A stretch of 64,000 bases of DNA, from assembly GCF_001428745.1 (NCBI RefSeq), contig NZ_LMIO01000004.1:744001-808000 (forward strand). Direction: 5' to 3'. Below the pieces are notes generated by a model. It did no database searches. It was given only the letters and a program-made list of their open reading frames with translations, and was not told the DNA's origin. Shown in pieces: positions 24,585-33,484 of this stretch. Within the stretch, counting starts at the first letter, position 1. Each line of letters opens with the position of its first letter. Source of the DNA: Leifsonia sp. Root227. Its GTDB lineage: Bacteria > Actinomycetota > Actinomycetes > Actinomycetales > Microbacteriaceae. The position numbers and the translations under genes were made by a program.

Positions 24585-25349
24585 GTGTACAAAGCAGGAG
24601 TGACCAACGACGCGCAGAGCGCCCCACCCCGTCAGCAGGCGAACGCCGTCGTCACCGTCGACACCGGTTCCGGAGACACCACGTACCTCCTCGTCCACGG
24701 CATCGGGGTGAGCTCCCGGTCGTTCGAGCGGCTGGTCCCCGTCCTCGCCAGGAGCGCGAGGGTGGTCGCCGTGGATCTGCCGGGATTCGGCAGGAACCCG
24801 AAGCCGGGCCACCCGATGGGTGTCGAGGATTTCGCTGCGGCGGTGGCCGCGGTCGTCGACGACCTCGGCCTAGCGGGGTGCGTGGTGCTCGGCCACTCGA
24901 TGGGTGCGCAGGTCGTGACCAGGCTGGCCATCGACCGGCCGGATGCAGTGAGCGCCGTCGCCCTGATGGGTCCCGTGATGGATCCCCGCGACCGCACCCC
25001 GTTCCGCGCTGCCGCCCTGCTGGCGCTGGACACCGTCGGCGAGAGCCCCAGGGCGAACGTCGTGGTGCTGACCGACTACATCCGGTGCGGTCTGCGCTGG
25101 TATCTGACGGTGCTGCCGTCGATGCTGACCTACCGCATCGAAGATGACGTGCCGCGCCTCGATCAGCCCGTGCTGGTACTGCGTGGTGAGCGCGACCCGA
25201 TCGCACGCGTCGGCTGGGTGTCGGTGCTCGCCGCGTCGGCCAGGCGGGGCGGGGCTCGCTCCATCGGCGGGTCCCGCCACCTGGCGATGCATGCGAAGCC
25301 GGAGCAGACGGCTGCGCTGCTCGCGGCGCTCGCCGGTGTCGCGCGGTGA
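24585..25349 (+). CDS. alpha/beta hydrolase
   Basis: 254 residues from GTG 24585 (GTG 24600 is an equally plausible start; both have close AGG-containing ribosome sites). The fold is clear: oxyanion HGIGVSSRSF, nucleophile elbow GHSMGA (Ser about 105), acid in LRGERDPIA and His in GSRHLAMH. Cytoplasmic. Its stop overlaps the GTG of the next hydrolase (GTGA), so the two are co-translated and may act on related esters. Divergent from the membrane-bound hydrolase. Confidence 0.85.
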   Translation: MYKAGVTNDAQSAPPRQQANAVVTVDTGSGDTTYLLVHGIGVSSRSFERLVPVLARSARVVAVDLPGFGRNPKPGHPMGVEDFAAAVAAVVDDLGLAGCVVLGHSMGAQVVTRLAIDRPDAVSAVALMGPVMDPRDRTPFRAAALLALDTVGESPRANVVVLTDYIRCGLRWYLTVLPSMLTYRIEDDVPRLDQPVLVLRGERDPIARVGWVSVLAASARRGGARSIGGSRHLAMHAKPEQTAALLAALAGVAR

Positions 25350-26059
25350 GCGAGCCCGGGTCCCGGTCGCCCCGCCGGGCGGAGGGCGTCCTCCGCAAGG
25401 CGGGGATCTGGGCGCTCGACTATCTGTACGCGGCACGTCACCAGGTGCGCGCGGCCTTCAGCCGAGACGACCCGGGGATGCTCGCGGCGGGTCGACCGGG
25501 CGCATCCACGGTGCTGCTGCTGCCCGGGATACTGGAGACCTGGCGGTTCATGCTCCCGCTCGCGCGGCACCTGCACGCGCGCGGCAACGCCGTGCACGTG
25601 GTGGCCGCTCTCGGCAGGAACGGCTCGACCATCGGAGACGGGGCAGACCGTGTCGCCGCGTATCTCGCGGAGCACGACCTGACAGGGGTGACCATCGTCG
25701 CCCACAGCAAGGGCGGCCTGATCGCAAAGCAGCTGATGGCGTCCAGTCTGGAGGGCGCCCGCGTGCGCCTGGCGGTCGCGGTCAGTACACCGTTCGCCGG
25801 GTCGGTCTACGCGCGCTATCTGCCGACGCGCAGCCTGCGCTCGCTCGCCCCGACCGATGCCGCCCTCCTGAGGCTGGCCGCGGAGAGCGCGGCGAACGAG
25901 CGGATCGTGTCCGTCTTCGGCTGGTTCGACCCGCACATCCCCGGCGGGAGTGCGCTCGCCGGGGCGCGGAACGTGGAGCTTCCGGTCGGCGGCCACTTCC
26001 GGATCCTGGCGAGCAGGGAGCTGCTGGAGGTCGTGGACGCGTGCGTGGACGGCGGCTGA
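25346..26059 (+). CDS. alpha/beta hydrolase, lipase-like
   Basis: 237 residues. Nucleophile elbow AHSKGG (Ser about 121) and oxyanion region LLPGILETWRFM resemble triacylglycerol lipase/PGAP1-like hydrolases; the His would lie in VGGHFRIL near the end. No signal peptide. Starts with GTG 25346 overlapping the upstream stop, so it is the second gene of a hydrolase operon. The acid residue could not be assigned with certainty. The following 302 bases carry no gene. Confidence 0.8.
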   Translation: MSEPGSRSPRRAEGVLRKAGIWALDYLYAARHQVRAAFSRDDPGMLAAGRPGASTVLLLPGILETWRFMLPLARHLHARGNAVHVVAALGRNGSTIGDGADRVAAYLAEHDLTGVTIVAHSKGGLIAKQLMASSLEGARVRLAVAVSTPFAGSVYARYLPTRSLRSLAPTDAALLRLAAESAANERIVSVFGWFDPHIPGGSALAGARNVELPVGGHFRILASRELLEVVDACVDGG

Positions 26060-26361
26060 GCGGACGGGCGTGACGGCGTGCCGGACGCGGAGCAGCGTGT
26101 CGGTCACGCCGCGCGCGTCTGCGGGGGAGCGCGGCATGGTCATGAGCCGAGCGAATCAAAGAATTATGGGGAGCACCAGCGTCAGCTGCCGCTTGATGAA
26201 AATGATTTTGCACGCGTTGTGAATGAAAACCGGCTTGCAAATAAGTATCAAATTGGTCACGCAAACTCCCAGCCAGTGCAAATCATTTGACAAGCATCGG
26301 TAACGCATGCGACTCTCTACTCCAGCACCACGGCCCCCCGGCCCGCACGGATAGGACTCCC
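26060..26361 (+). promoter_or_regulatory. AT-rich control region of the galactoside importer operon
   Basis: No gene is seen here. From about 26150 the composition becomes AT rich. AAAATGATTTTGCAC (26199-26213) and GTGCAAATCATTT (26276-26288) are inverted copies differing by one base insertion. GCAAATAA (26237-26244) recurs upstream of the FAD-enzyme gene at 36648 and, inverted, at 36611. A consensus -35 TTGACA (26287-26292) overlaps the right copy; the -10 is weak. This is likely the operator region bound by the locus regulator. Confidence 0.6.
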
Positions 26362-27279
26362 ATGACGACGATGTCGAGCACGGCACCGACGACGACGCTG
26401 CAGACGCGTCGACGTCGGCCGCGCCGCTCTTGGATCGGCTGGGCCTTTGTCGCACCGTTCACGATCGCCTTCGCTTTCGTGCTCATCGCGCCACTGGCAT
26501 ACACGATCTACCTCAGCCTCTTCCAGCACAGACTGATCGGCGGCAATGCCTTCGTCGGATTCGGCAACTACGTCGAGCAACTCACCAGCCCGGACTTCTG
26601 GGATGCGCTCACCCGCGTATGCCTCTACCTCGTCGTGTTCGTCCCGGTCATGCTGGGGCTCGCACTGCTGACGGCACTGGCCCTCGACTCGGCCAGGCTG
26701 CACGCACCTCGACTCTTCCGCCTCACGATCTTCCTGCCGCACGCGGTGCCGGGAGTGGTCGCCGCCCTGCTCTGGGGATACATGTACGGCACCCATTTCG
26801 GGTTGGTGGGGAACATCAACCAGTTCTTCGGCATCACCATCCCGGACCCGCTCTCCAGCAATCTGGTGCTGCTCTCGATCGGCAACATCATGGTCTGGCT
26901 CACGATGGGCTACAACATGCTCGTCTTCTATTCAGCGCTGCGGGTGGTGCCGGGGGAGCTTTACGAAGCCGCCGAGATCGACGGGGCGGGAGCGTGGAGG
27001 GTGATCGCCGCGATCAAGCTTCCAGCCATCCGTCCCGCCCTGGTGGTGACCGTGATGTTCTCGACGATCGCGGCCTTCCAGCTGTTCAACGAGCCGAACA
27101 TCCTCAAGGCGCTGGCGCCGAACGCCATCAGCTCCCACTTCACGCCCAACATGTACGCGTACAACCTCTCGTTCGCCGGCCAGCAGTTCAACTCGGCGGC
27201 GACGGTGGCGATCGTCATGGGGGTCATCACGATGATCGTCGCATACGTCATCCAGCGCGTCGGAAACCGAAAGGGCTGA
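26362..27279 (+). CDS. sugar ABC importer permease, MalF/UgpA type
   Basis: 305 residues with six membrane helices and the coupling loop YEAAEIDGAGAWRVIAAIKLP, characteristic of carbohydrate uptake family 1 (CUT1) permeases. A basic leader TRRRRPRRSW precedes helix 1. ATG 26362 is chosen over upstream in-frame starts because AGGA precedes it and the family begins shortly before the basic leader. First gene of the operon with the second permease three bases downstream. Confidence 0.93.
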   Translation: MTTMSSTAPTTTLQTRRRRPRRSWIGWAFVAPFTIAFAFVLIAPLAYTIYLSLFQHRLIGGNAFVGFGNYVEQLTSPDFWDALTRVCLYLVVFVPVMLGLALLTALALDSARLHAPRLFRLTIFLPHAVPGVVAALLWGYMYGTHFGLVGNINQFFGITIPDPLSSNLVLLSIGNIMVWLTMGYNMLVFYSALRVVPGELYEAAEIDGAGAWRVIAAIKLPAIRPALVVTVMFSTIAAFQLFNEPNILKALAPNAISSHFTPNMYAYNLSFAGQQFNSAATVAIVMGVITMIVAYVIQRVGNRKG

Positions 27280-27282
27280 ATC

Positions 27283-28215
27283 ATGGCCATCGCCACTCTC
27301 CCGCGCACGTCAGAGACCGGGACCCTCGCAACCGAGGACGGCCAGCGTCCCTCGCGCAGACGGAACGGACTCAAGCCCCGCAAGTCCTGGCTTCTCACGG
27401 CGCTGATGTCCGTGCTGTTCGCGTACAGCATGCTGCCCCTGTTCTGGCTGGTGATCAGCTCGACCAAGACTCAAGGCGCGCTGGTGTCGAGCTTCGGTCT
27501 GTGGTTCTCCGGCCCGTTCGCGTTCTGGGACAACGTCGTTCAGGTCTTCACCTACCAAGACGGCACCTTCGGCAGGTGGGTGCTCAACACCCTCCTCTAC
27601 ACGGTGGTCGGCGCGTTCGGCTCGACATTCCTCTCCACCCTCGGCGGCTACGGGCTCGCCAAGTTCGACTTCCCCGGCAAGCGCGTGTTGTTCGCCGTGA
27701 TCATCGGCGCTGTCGCCGTTCCCGGCTCGGCGCTCGCGGTCCCCACCTTTCTGCTGTTCAGTCAGCTCGGGCTCACGAATACGCCCTGGGCGGTGTTCAT
27801 CCCGTCGCTCGTCTCGTCGTTCGGGTTGTTCCTGATGTGGAGCTATTCGCGGGAAGCAGTGCCGAACGAACTCCTCGAGGCGGCACGCATGGACGGCGCA
27901 GGGGAGTTCCGCACCTTCTTCACGATCTCGTCGCGGCTCCTCGCCCCCGGTGTGGTCTCCGTGCTGCTGCTCGACATCGTCGGCACGTGGAACAACTACT
28001 TCCTTCCCCTGATCATGCTGAGCGACCCCAAATGGTACCCGCTCACGGTCGGGCTCAACCAGTGGAGCGAACAGGCCAACACCGCGGGCGGCGAGACGGT
28101 CTTCAACCTCGTCATCACCGGCTCGCTGCTCACCATCGTGCCGCTCATCGTCGCCTTCCTCTTCCTGCAGCGGTTCTGGCAGTCCGGCCTTGCGGCCGGA
28201 AGCGTGAAGGCCTGA
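27283..28215 (+). CDS. sugar ABC importer permease, MalG/UgpE type
   Basis: 310 residues, six membrane helices and coupling loop NELLEAARMDGAGEFRTFFTI, the CUT1 partner of the preceding permease. The GTWNNYFLPLIML segment is typical of MalG-type proteins. ATG 27283 lies three bases after the upstream stop. No ATPase gene accompanies the operon, so a shared MsiK/UgpC-type ATPase encoded elsewhere probably powers it, as is usual for actinobacterial CUT1 systems (established knowledge; inferred here). Confidence 0.93.
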   Translation: MAIATLPRTSETGTLATEDGQRPSRRRNGLKPRKSWLLTALMSVLFAYSMLPLFWLVISSTKTQGALVSSFGLWFSGPFAFWDNVVQVFTYQDGTFGRWVLNTLLYTVVGAFGSTFLSTLGGYGLAKFDFPGKRVLFAVIIGAVAVPGSALAVPTFLLFSQLGLTNTPWAVFIPSLVSSFGLFLMWSYSREAVPNELLEAARMDGAGEFRTFFTISSRLLAPGVVSVLLLDIVGTWNNYFLPLIMLSDPKWYPLTVGLNQWSEQANTAGGETVFNLVITGSLLTIVPLIVAFLFLQRFWQSGLAAGSVKA

Positions 28216-28259
28216 AACGTCCGGTCTCTCCCCGGCAACCAAGAAAGGTGAACTCCCGA

Positions 28260-29627
28260 ATGATCAAACACAGCCGCTGGCGACTTCGCGCGAAGAAGCT
28301 CGTCGTCGCCGCCTCCGTGGGCCTCGCCGTCACGGCCGGCCTCGCGGGCTGCTCCGGTGCATCCTCGGCCGGCGACACCCCCACCGCGAGCGTCACCCAG
28401 GCGCAGATCGACGCAGCCATGAAGAAGAAGACCACCATCACGATCTGGACATGGGCCACCACCCTGACCGGCATCGTCGACGCGTTCGAGAAGAAGTACC
28501 CGAACGTCACGGTGAAGCTGGTCAACGTCGGCACGGGTGCGGCGCACTACCAGAAGCTGGAGAACGCCATCAAGGCGGGCTCGGGCGCCCCCGATCTCGC
28601 GACCGTCGAATACCAGACGATCCCGCAGTTCGCTCTCGAGGGCAGCCTGGTCGATCTGAACACCTTCGGCTACGGGAAGTACAAAGATCTCTTCACGCCG
28701 GCGATCTGGAACTCGACGAATCTCAACGGCGGGCTGTACGAGTTGCCGCACAACGCGGGCCCCATCGCCATGTTCTACAACAAGACCGTCTTCGACAAGT
28801 ACGGCCTCGATGTTCCGAAGACGTGGGCAGAGTACGCGGCGGACGCCAAGACGATCCACGACGCCGACCCGACTGCGTACATCGCAGCAGACACGGGAGA
28901 CGCGGGGATGGTCTCCAGCATGCTCTGGCAGGCCGGCGCCAAGCCCTTCCAGGTGAAGGGAACGTCCGACGTATCTGTCGACTTCTCGGGCGCCGCCGCA
29001 GACACATTCACCGACTTCTATCAGCCGCTTCTGGACGGCAAGCTCCTCATGCCGGCCTCTGGATTCAGCAATGACTGGTACCAGGGCCTCGCCAACGGCA
29101 AGATCGCCACCGTCGTCAGCGGTGCGTGGATGGCCGGGTCGCTGAAGTCCAGCGTGCCGACGGGTGCGGGACAGTGGCGCGTCGCCGCAATGCCGCAGTA
29201 CGAGGAGAGCCAGACGGCGAGCGCCATGAACGGCGGTGGCGGATACGCGATGCTCAAGCAGAGCTCGAAGCAGCACCAGCTCGTCGCGGCCGAGTTCTTG
29301 AAGTTCATGGAGACCGGCCCAGGAATCCAGCTCTCCATCGCGGCCGGCCAGTACCCCGCGACAGTGAAGGAACAGAACTCCAGTGAGTTCCTCGACGCCA
29401 AGAACGACTACTTCGGCGGCCAGCAGATCAACAAGATCTTCTCCCAGTCCGCTGCAGACGCCATCAAGGGCTGGCAGTACCTGCCGTACCAGTCGTACGC
29501 GAACTCGGTGTTCAGCGACACCGCCGGCCAGGCCTGGGTCGGCAAGACGACGCTGAAAGAGGGCCTGAAGGCGTGGGGCGACAAGCTCGTCACCTACGGC
29601 AAACAGCAAGGTTTCACCGTCAACTAG
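28260..29627 (+). CDS. sugar ABC importer substrate-binding lipoprotein, family 1
   Basis: 455 residues. Lipoprotein signal with lipobox LAGC (Cys31), then a family 1 fold: ITIWTWATTLTGIVDAFEKK, YELPHNAGPIAMFYNKTVFD and GGGYAMLKQSSKQHQLV. It should deliver a sugar, probably a beta-galactoside given the downstream enzymes, to the two permeases. ATG 28260 follows AAAGGTGA. The gene is third in the operon rather than first. A stable hairpin after its stop would let this protein be made in excess over the downstream galactosidase. Confidence 0.93.
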   Translation: MIKHSRWRLRAKKLVVAASVGLAVTAGLAGCSGASSAGDTPTASVTQAQIDAAMKKKTTITIWTWATTLTGIVDAFEKKYPNVTVKLVNVGTGAAHYQKLENAIKAGSGAPDLATVEYQTIPQFALEGSLVDLNTFGYGKYKDLFTPAIWNSTNLNGGLYELPHNAGPIAMFYNKTVFDKYGLDVPKTWAEYAADAKTIHDADPTAYIAADTGDAGMVSSMLWQAGAKPFQVKGTSDVSVDFSGAAADTFTDFYQPLLDGKLLMPASGFSNDWYQGLANGKIATVVSGAWMAGSLKSSVPTGAGQWRVAAMPQYEESQTASAMNGGGGYAMLKQSSKQHQLVAAEFLKFMETGPGIQLSIAAGQYPATVKEQNSSEFLDAKNDYFGGQQINKIFSQSAADAIKGWQYLPYQSYANSVFSDTAGQAWVGKTTLKEGLKAWGDKLVTYGKQQGFTVN

Positions 29628-29635
29628 TGCGAAGG

Positions 29636-29663
29636 AGCGGCCGGTGCGCAAGCGCCGGCCGCT
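29636..29663 (+). terminator. hairpin between importer operon and GH35 gene
   Basis: AGCGGCCGG (29636-29644) pairs perfectly with CCGGCCGCT (29655-29663) around a ten-base loop, followed by TCTCTCT. It is either a terminator or a partial one that protects the SBP message. Confidence 0.7.
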
Positions 29664-29711
29664 TCTCTCTGCCGCCACTCCACCCATTCCCTGCCCTTTT
29701 CGAGGAGTCCC

Positions 29712-31451
29712 ATGACCACCTTTGCCATCGGCGAACGCGACTTCCTACTCGACGGTGAGCCGTTCCGCATCCTCGCGGGGGCGCTGCACTACTTCCGCGT
29801 GCATCCCGAGCAGTGGGAGGACCGCATCCTCGCTGCGAAAGAGATGGGGCTCAACACCATCGAGACGTATGTGGCGTGGAACGAGCACGAGCCCGAACGC
29901 GGATCCTTCCGCACCGATGGTGCACTCGACCTCGGGCGCTTCCTCGACCTGATCGCCGACGCAGGGATGCACGCAATCGTCCGTCCGGGCCCCTTCATCT
30001 GCGCGGAGTGGGACAACGGCGGTCTCCCCGGCTGGCTGACGCGTGAGTGCGGCAGCAACATCCGCTGCAGCGATCCGACCTTCCTGCGCGCGGTGGGCGA
30101 CTACCTGGCCTCGGTCCTTCCGATCCTCGTCCCGCGTCAGGTGGATCGAGGGGGTCCCGTCATCCTGCTGCAGGTCGAGAACGAGTACGGGGCGTATGGC
30201 TCTGACAAGGAGTACCTGACCACCCTGGTGCGCTGGATGCGGGCCGGGGCCGTCACTGTTCCGCTGACCACCGTCGACCAGCCGGAAGACAGGATGCTCG
30301 AGAACGGCAGCGTCGCGGGAGCTCACCTCACCGCATCATTCGGGTCGAACGGGATCGAGCGCCTCGGCCGATTGAGGAAGCACCAACCGGATGGCCCGCT
30401 CATGTGTGCGGAGTTCTGGGACGGCTGGTTCGACCACTGGGGCGGCCGGCACAACACGACAGACGCCGCGACCGCCGCGCGCGAGCTCGACGAGATCCTC
30501 TCGACCGGGGCGTCGGTCAACATCTACATGTTCCACGGCGGCACCAACTTCGGCCTCACCAACGGGGCCAATCACAAGGGATACTACGAGCCGACGACGA
30601 CCTCGTACGACTACGACGCCCCGCTCAGCGAGCACGGCGCGACCACGGCGAAGTATCTGGCGTTCCGCGAGGTCATCGGGCGGTACGCGCGCCTGCCGGA
30701 GCGCGTACGTCGCGAGCCGTCTGCCTCGCCGGCCTTCTCCTCCCCGTTCGACGCCGCTGCCCGCCTGCTGCCGGCCGTACCGCTCGAGAGGGGCAGCGAG
30801 TTCTCATCCGTTCCGAGCATGGACGATCTGGGCGTGTACCGGGGGCTCGTGCTCTATCGGGCGAGGGCGACCGCCGGCGTCCTGCGCGTCGGTGAGGTGC
30901 GCGATCGCGCGCAGGTGTTCGCAGACGGTCGTCCGATCGGCGTTCTCGAACGGGAGCACAACGATGTCGGGATCGAACTGCCGGACGGCATCCGGTTGCT
31001 CGAGATCCTCGTCGAGGATCAGGGACGTGTGAACTACGGGCAGAGGCTCGGCGAGCCCAAGGGGCTGATCGGGCTGGTCACGGTGAACGGGCGCGAGCTG
31101 CGGGGCTGGTCTGCGACCCCCATCGACCTCGACCGTCCCGACCGCTACCTGGACACCGAGCACGACGGCCGCACGGGGGCCCTCGGTCCTGTCGTCGCCC
31201 GATCCACATTCCTGCTCGACGAACCCGCGGACCTGCAGCTGGCCACGCGAGACCTGGGCAAGGGCTTCGCCTGGGTCAACGGCTGGCCGCTCGGTCGCTA
31301 TTGGAGCCGAGGGCCGCAGCATTCCCTCTACGTGCCTGGACCCGCGACGCGAACGGGCGAGAACGAGCTCGTCGTGCTCGCGCTCGGCGGGGTCCTCCCG
31401 TCCCGTGCGAGGTGGCTCGCTCAGCCGGATCGCGGGCCGCTCGAGGCGTGA
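29712..31451 (+). CDS. beta-galactosidase, glycoside hydrolase family 35
   Basis: 579 residues. The catalytic barrel starts at once (LLDGEPFRILAGALHYFRVH); the acid/base Glu is in QVENEYGAYG (about 158) and the nucleophile Glu in CAEFWDGWFDHWGG (about 234), followed by the family motif MFHGGTNFG. C-terminal beta domains follow from about residue 380. No signal peptide, so imported galactosides are cleaved in the cytoplasm. ATG 29712 has GAGGAG upstream. It lies 84 bases after the importer SBP on the same strand and converges on the GH42 gene, so the locus carries two galactosidase types. Confidence 0.94.
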   Translation: MTTFAIGERDFLLDGEPFRILAGALHYFRVHPEQWEDRILAAKEMGLNTIETYVAWNEHEPERGSFRTDGALDLGRFLDLIADAGMHAIVRPGPFICAEWDNGGLPGWLTRECGSNIRCSDPTFLRAVGDYLASVLPILVPRQVDRGGPVILLQVENEYGAYGSDKEYLTTLVRWMRAGAVTVPLTTVDQPEDRMLENGSVAGAHLTASFGSNGIERLGRLRKHQPDGPLMCAEFWDGWFDHWGGRHNTTDAATAARELDEILSTGASVNIYMFHGGTNFGLTNGANHKGYYEPTTTSYDYDAPLSEHGATTAKYLAFREVIGRYARLPERVRREPSASPAFSSPFDAAARLLPAVPLERGSEFSSVPSMDDLGVYRGLVLYRARATAGVLRVGEVRDRAQVFADGRPIGVLEREHNDVGIELPDGIRLLEILVEDQGRVNYGQRLGEPKGLIGLVTVNGRELRGWSATPIDLDRPDRYLDTEHDGRTGALGPVVARSTFLLDEPADLQLATRDLGKGFAWVNGWPLGRYWSRGPQHSLYVPGPATRTGENELVVLALGGVLPSRARWLAQPDRGPLEA

Positions 31452-31466
31452 GTTCTCCGCCTGCGC

Positions 31467-33419
31467 TCAATCCGACGTCACGAGAAGTACACCGAATGGC
31501 GCGAGCACTGGGCCGTCGACACGGTCGCCCGTCAGCCGGTCGATGCCGGCGACGTCGACGCGGGCGGAGACACGGCTGTGGTTGACCACGAAGGTCAGCG
31601 CTCCCCTGCGCACCACCTCGACCCCGTCCGGAGTCTCGTGCAGCGCGACACCGGCGTCGGCGAGAACGGACGTCAGCACTCCGCGGACCCCCTCGTCGTC
31701 TGGGTCTGCCGCCAGATACCATCCCGATCCGTCGCCGACGGCTGCACGCGTCAGCGCGGGGCCGCCGTCCGCGAGACCGCCGGAGAAGCCGGCGACGACC
31801 TCGGCGCCCCGTGCGTGGACGACCTCGGCCCATTGCGTGACAGAGCAGTCGAGCGCTCCCACCAGTCGGACGGCGTCCGCTGGACCGTGCGGTGCGTACT
31901 CCTCGACCTCGATGCCGAGGAGGTCCGCCAGCCGCCCGAGGTGACCGCCCTCCGGTAAGGCCGCATCCTGGTCGACGACGCCGGTCGGTGCGGCGACCAG
32001 CAGGGTGCCTCCGTCGTGGACGAAGCCGCCGAGCCGATCTGCGTCCTCGTCACAGACGACGAACAGCGCAGGCGCGATCACGACCCGATACGCAGACAGC
32101 TCGCCGCCACGGGCTACGAAGTCCGCGTTCACTCCGAGGTCGAGGAGCGCGTGGTGCCAGCTGGCGATGACCTGCGCGTAATCGATGCGGGCGGGCGTCG
32201 CCTGCTGCTCGATGCTCCACCACGAGTCCCAGTCGACCACGATGGCGACGTCTGGTCGTTGCACCCTGGTGCCGACGAGATCGTCGAGGCCGCGCAGTTC
32301 GGCGCCGAGCTCGCAGACCTCGCGCCAGATGCGTGTGTCCGTGCCGGCGTGCGGCACCATCGCGGAGTGGAATTTCTCGCCGCCGCGCCGGGATTGACGC
32401 CACTGGAAGAACATCACGCCGTCCGCGCCGCGGGCGATGGCCTGGTACGACAGCGCGCGCATCTGGCCTGGCAGTTTCGGGGCGTTGAGGTCGCGCCAGT
32501 TGACAGCGCTCGTCGACTGCTCCATCAGGAGCCAGGGGCGGCCGTCGCCGAGCGACCGCATGAGATCCCTGTGCAGGGCGGCGTCCTTCCACGACCCTGG
32601 ATGCGCGGGGTCGGGATACGCGTCGTCGCTCACCACATCCACCTCGCCCGCCCAGGACCAGTAGTCCGCCGGCTTGAACATCCCCATGAAGTTGGTGGTG
32701 ACCGGGATGTGAGGTGTCGCCTGCCGCAGCACGGCGGCCTCCGCGCGGTACCCGTCGAGCAGAGCGTCCGAACCGAATCGGTCGAAGTCGAGAAGGTGGG
32801 CCGGATTGCGGAAGGTGGGGGCAGCGCGCGGAGGGAGGACCTGGTCGAACGACGAATAGCGCTGCGACCAGAACGCGGTGCCCCAGCGGGCGTTCAGCTC
32901 GTCGATGGACCCGTAGCGGCGCCGGAGCCAGTCGCGGAAGGCCAGCGCGGTCTCGTCGCCGTAGTCCCTGGGATTGTCGTTGCCGAACTCGTTTCCGACG
33001 TGCCAGGCCACCAGGGCAGGGTGGTCGCCGTAGCGTTCTGCGATGGCGCCGACGAGGCGGAGGGCCAGCCGTCGGTACGTCGCCGAACTCGGGTTGACGT
33101 GCTGGCGACTGCCCGGCGAGAGCACGTGCCCCCACTCGTCCACCAGCAGGGTGTCCGGGTGGTTCAGGGACAGCCACTGCGGCGGCGTCGCGGTCGCGGT
33201 CGCGAGGTCGGCGCCGATGCCGGCCGCGTGCAGGCGGTCCAGCACGCGGTCGAGCCACTCGAACTCGAATCGTCCCTCCTCCGGTTCCAGGAAGGCCCAC
33301 GAGAAGACGCCGACGGTCGCGACGGTGACGCCGGCCTCCACCATGAGGCGAATGTCCTCCTCGTGCGTCGCCTCCGGCCACTGCTCAGGGTTGTAATCGG
33401 CTCCGTACCAGAAGCGCAT
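31467..33419 (-). CDS. beta-galactosidase, glycoside hydrolase family 42
   Basis: 650 residues in three domains: catalytic barrel (to about 375), trimerisation domain (about 390-590) and a small C-terminal beta domain. The opening FWYGADYNPEQWP, acid/base Glu in WHVGNEFGND (about 145) and nucleophile Glu in LLMEQSTSAVNW (about 300) are intact. Cytoplasmic; GH42 enzymes typically cleave short galactosides from plant or host glycans. ATG 33419 follows AGAGGA. It is divergent from the RpiR gene with an AT-rich operator-like site between, and lies 15 bases from the convergent GH35 end. Confidence 0.94.
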   Translation of the reverse strand: MRFWYGADYNPEQWPEATHEEDIRLMVEAGVTVATVGVFSWAFLEPEEGRFEFEWLDRVLDRLHAAGIGADLATATATPPQWLSLNHPDTLLVDEWGHVLSPGSRQHVNPSSATYRRLALRLVGAIAERYGDHPALVAWHVGNEFGNDNPRDYGDETALAFRDWLRRRYGSIDELNARWGTAFWSQRYSSFDQVLPPRAAPTFRNPAHLLDFDRFGSDALLDGYRAEAAVLRQATPHIPVTTNFMGMFKPADYWSWAGEVDVVSDDAYPDPAHPGSWKDAALHRDLMRSLGDGRPWLLMEQSTSAVNWRDLNAPKLPGQMRALSYQAIARGADGVMFFQWRQSRRGGEKFHSAMVPHAGTDTRIWREVCELGAELRGLDDLVGTRVQRPDVAIVVDWDSWWSIEQQATPARIDYAQVIASWHHALLDLGVNADFVARGGELSAYRVVIAPALFVVCDEDADRLGGFVHDGGTLLVAAPTGVVDQDAALPEGGHLGRLADLLGIEVEEYAPHGPADAVRLVGALDCSVTQWAEVVHARGAEVVAGFSGGLADGGPALTRAAVGDGSGWYLAADPDDEGVRGVLTSVLADAGVALHETPDGVEVVRRGALTFVVNHSRVSARVDVAGIDRLTGDRVDGPVLAPFGVLLVTSD

Positions 33420-33433
33420 CCGGCATCCTCTCG

Positions 33434-33449
33434 TGTAATTTATTTTCAG
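33434..33449. promoter_or_regulatory. operator-like site between GH42 and RpiR genes
   Basis: TGTAATTTATTTTCAG, read as CTGAAAATAAATTACA on the other strand, matches 11 of 16 positions of the site at 36603-36618 upstream of the FAD enzyme gene. It sits in the only 65 bases separating the divergent genes. Confidence 0.5.
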
Positions 33450-33484
33450 TAGGTGCTTCGCGCCGCACAGTGAGGGAGGCCTTC

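Noticed and set aside
26430..28259. In-frame upstream extension of the family 1 binding protein across both permease genes
   Set aside because: The true protein starts at ATG 28260 with a ribosome site and lipoprotein signal; the upstream part is the permease genes read out of frame.
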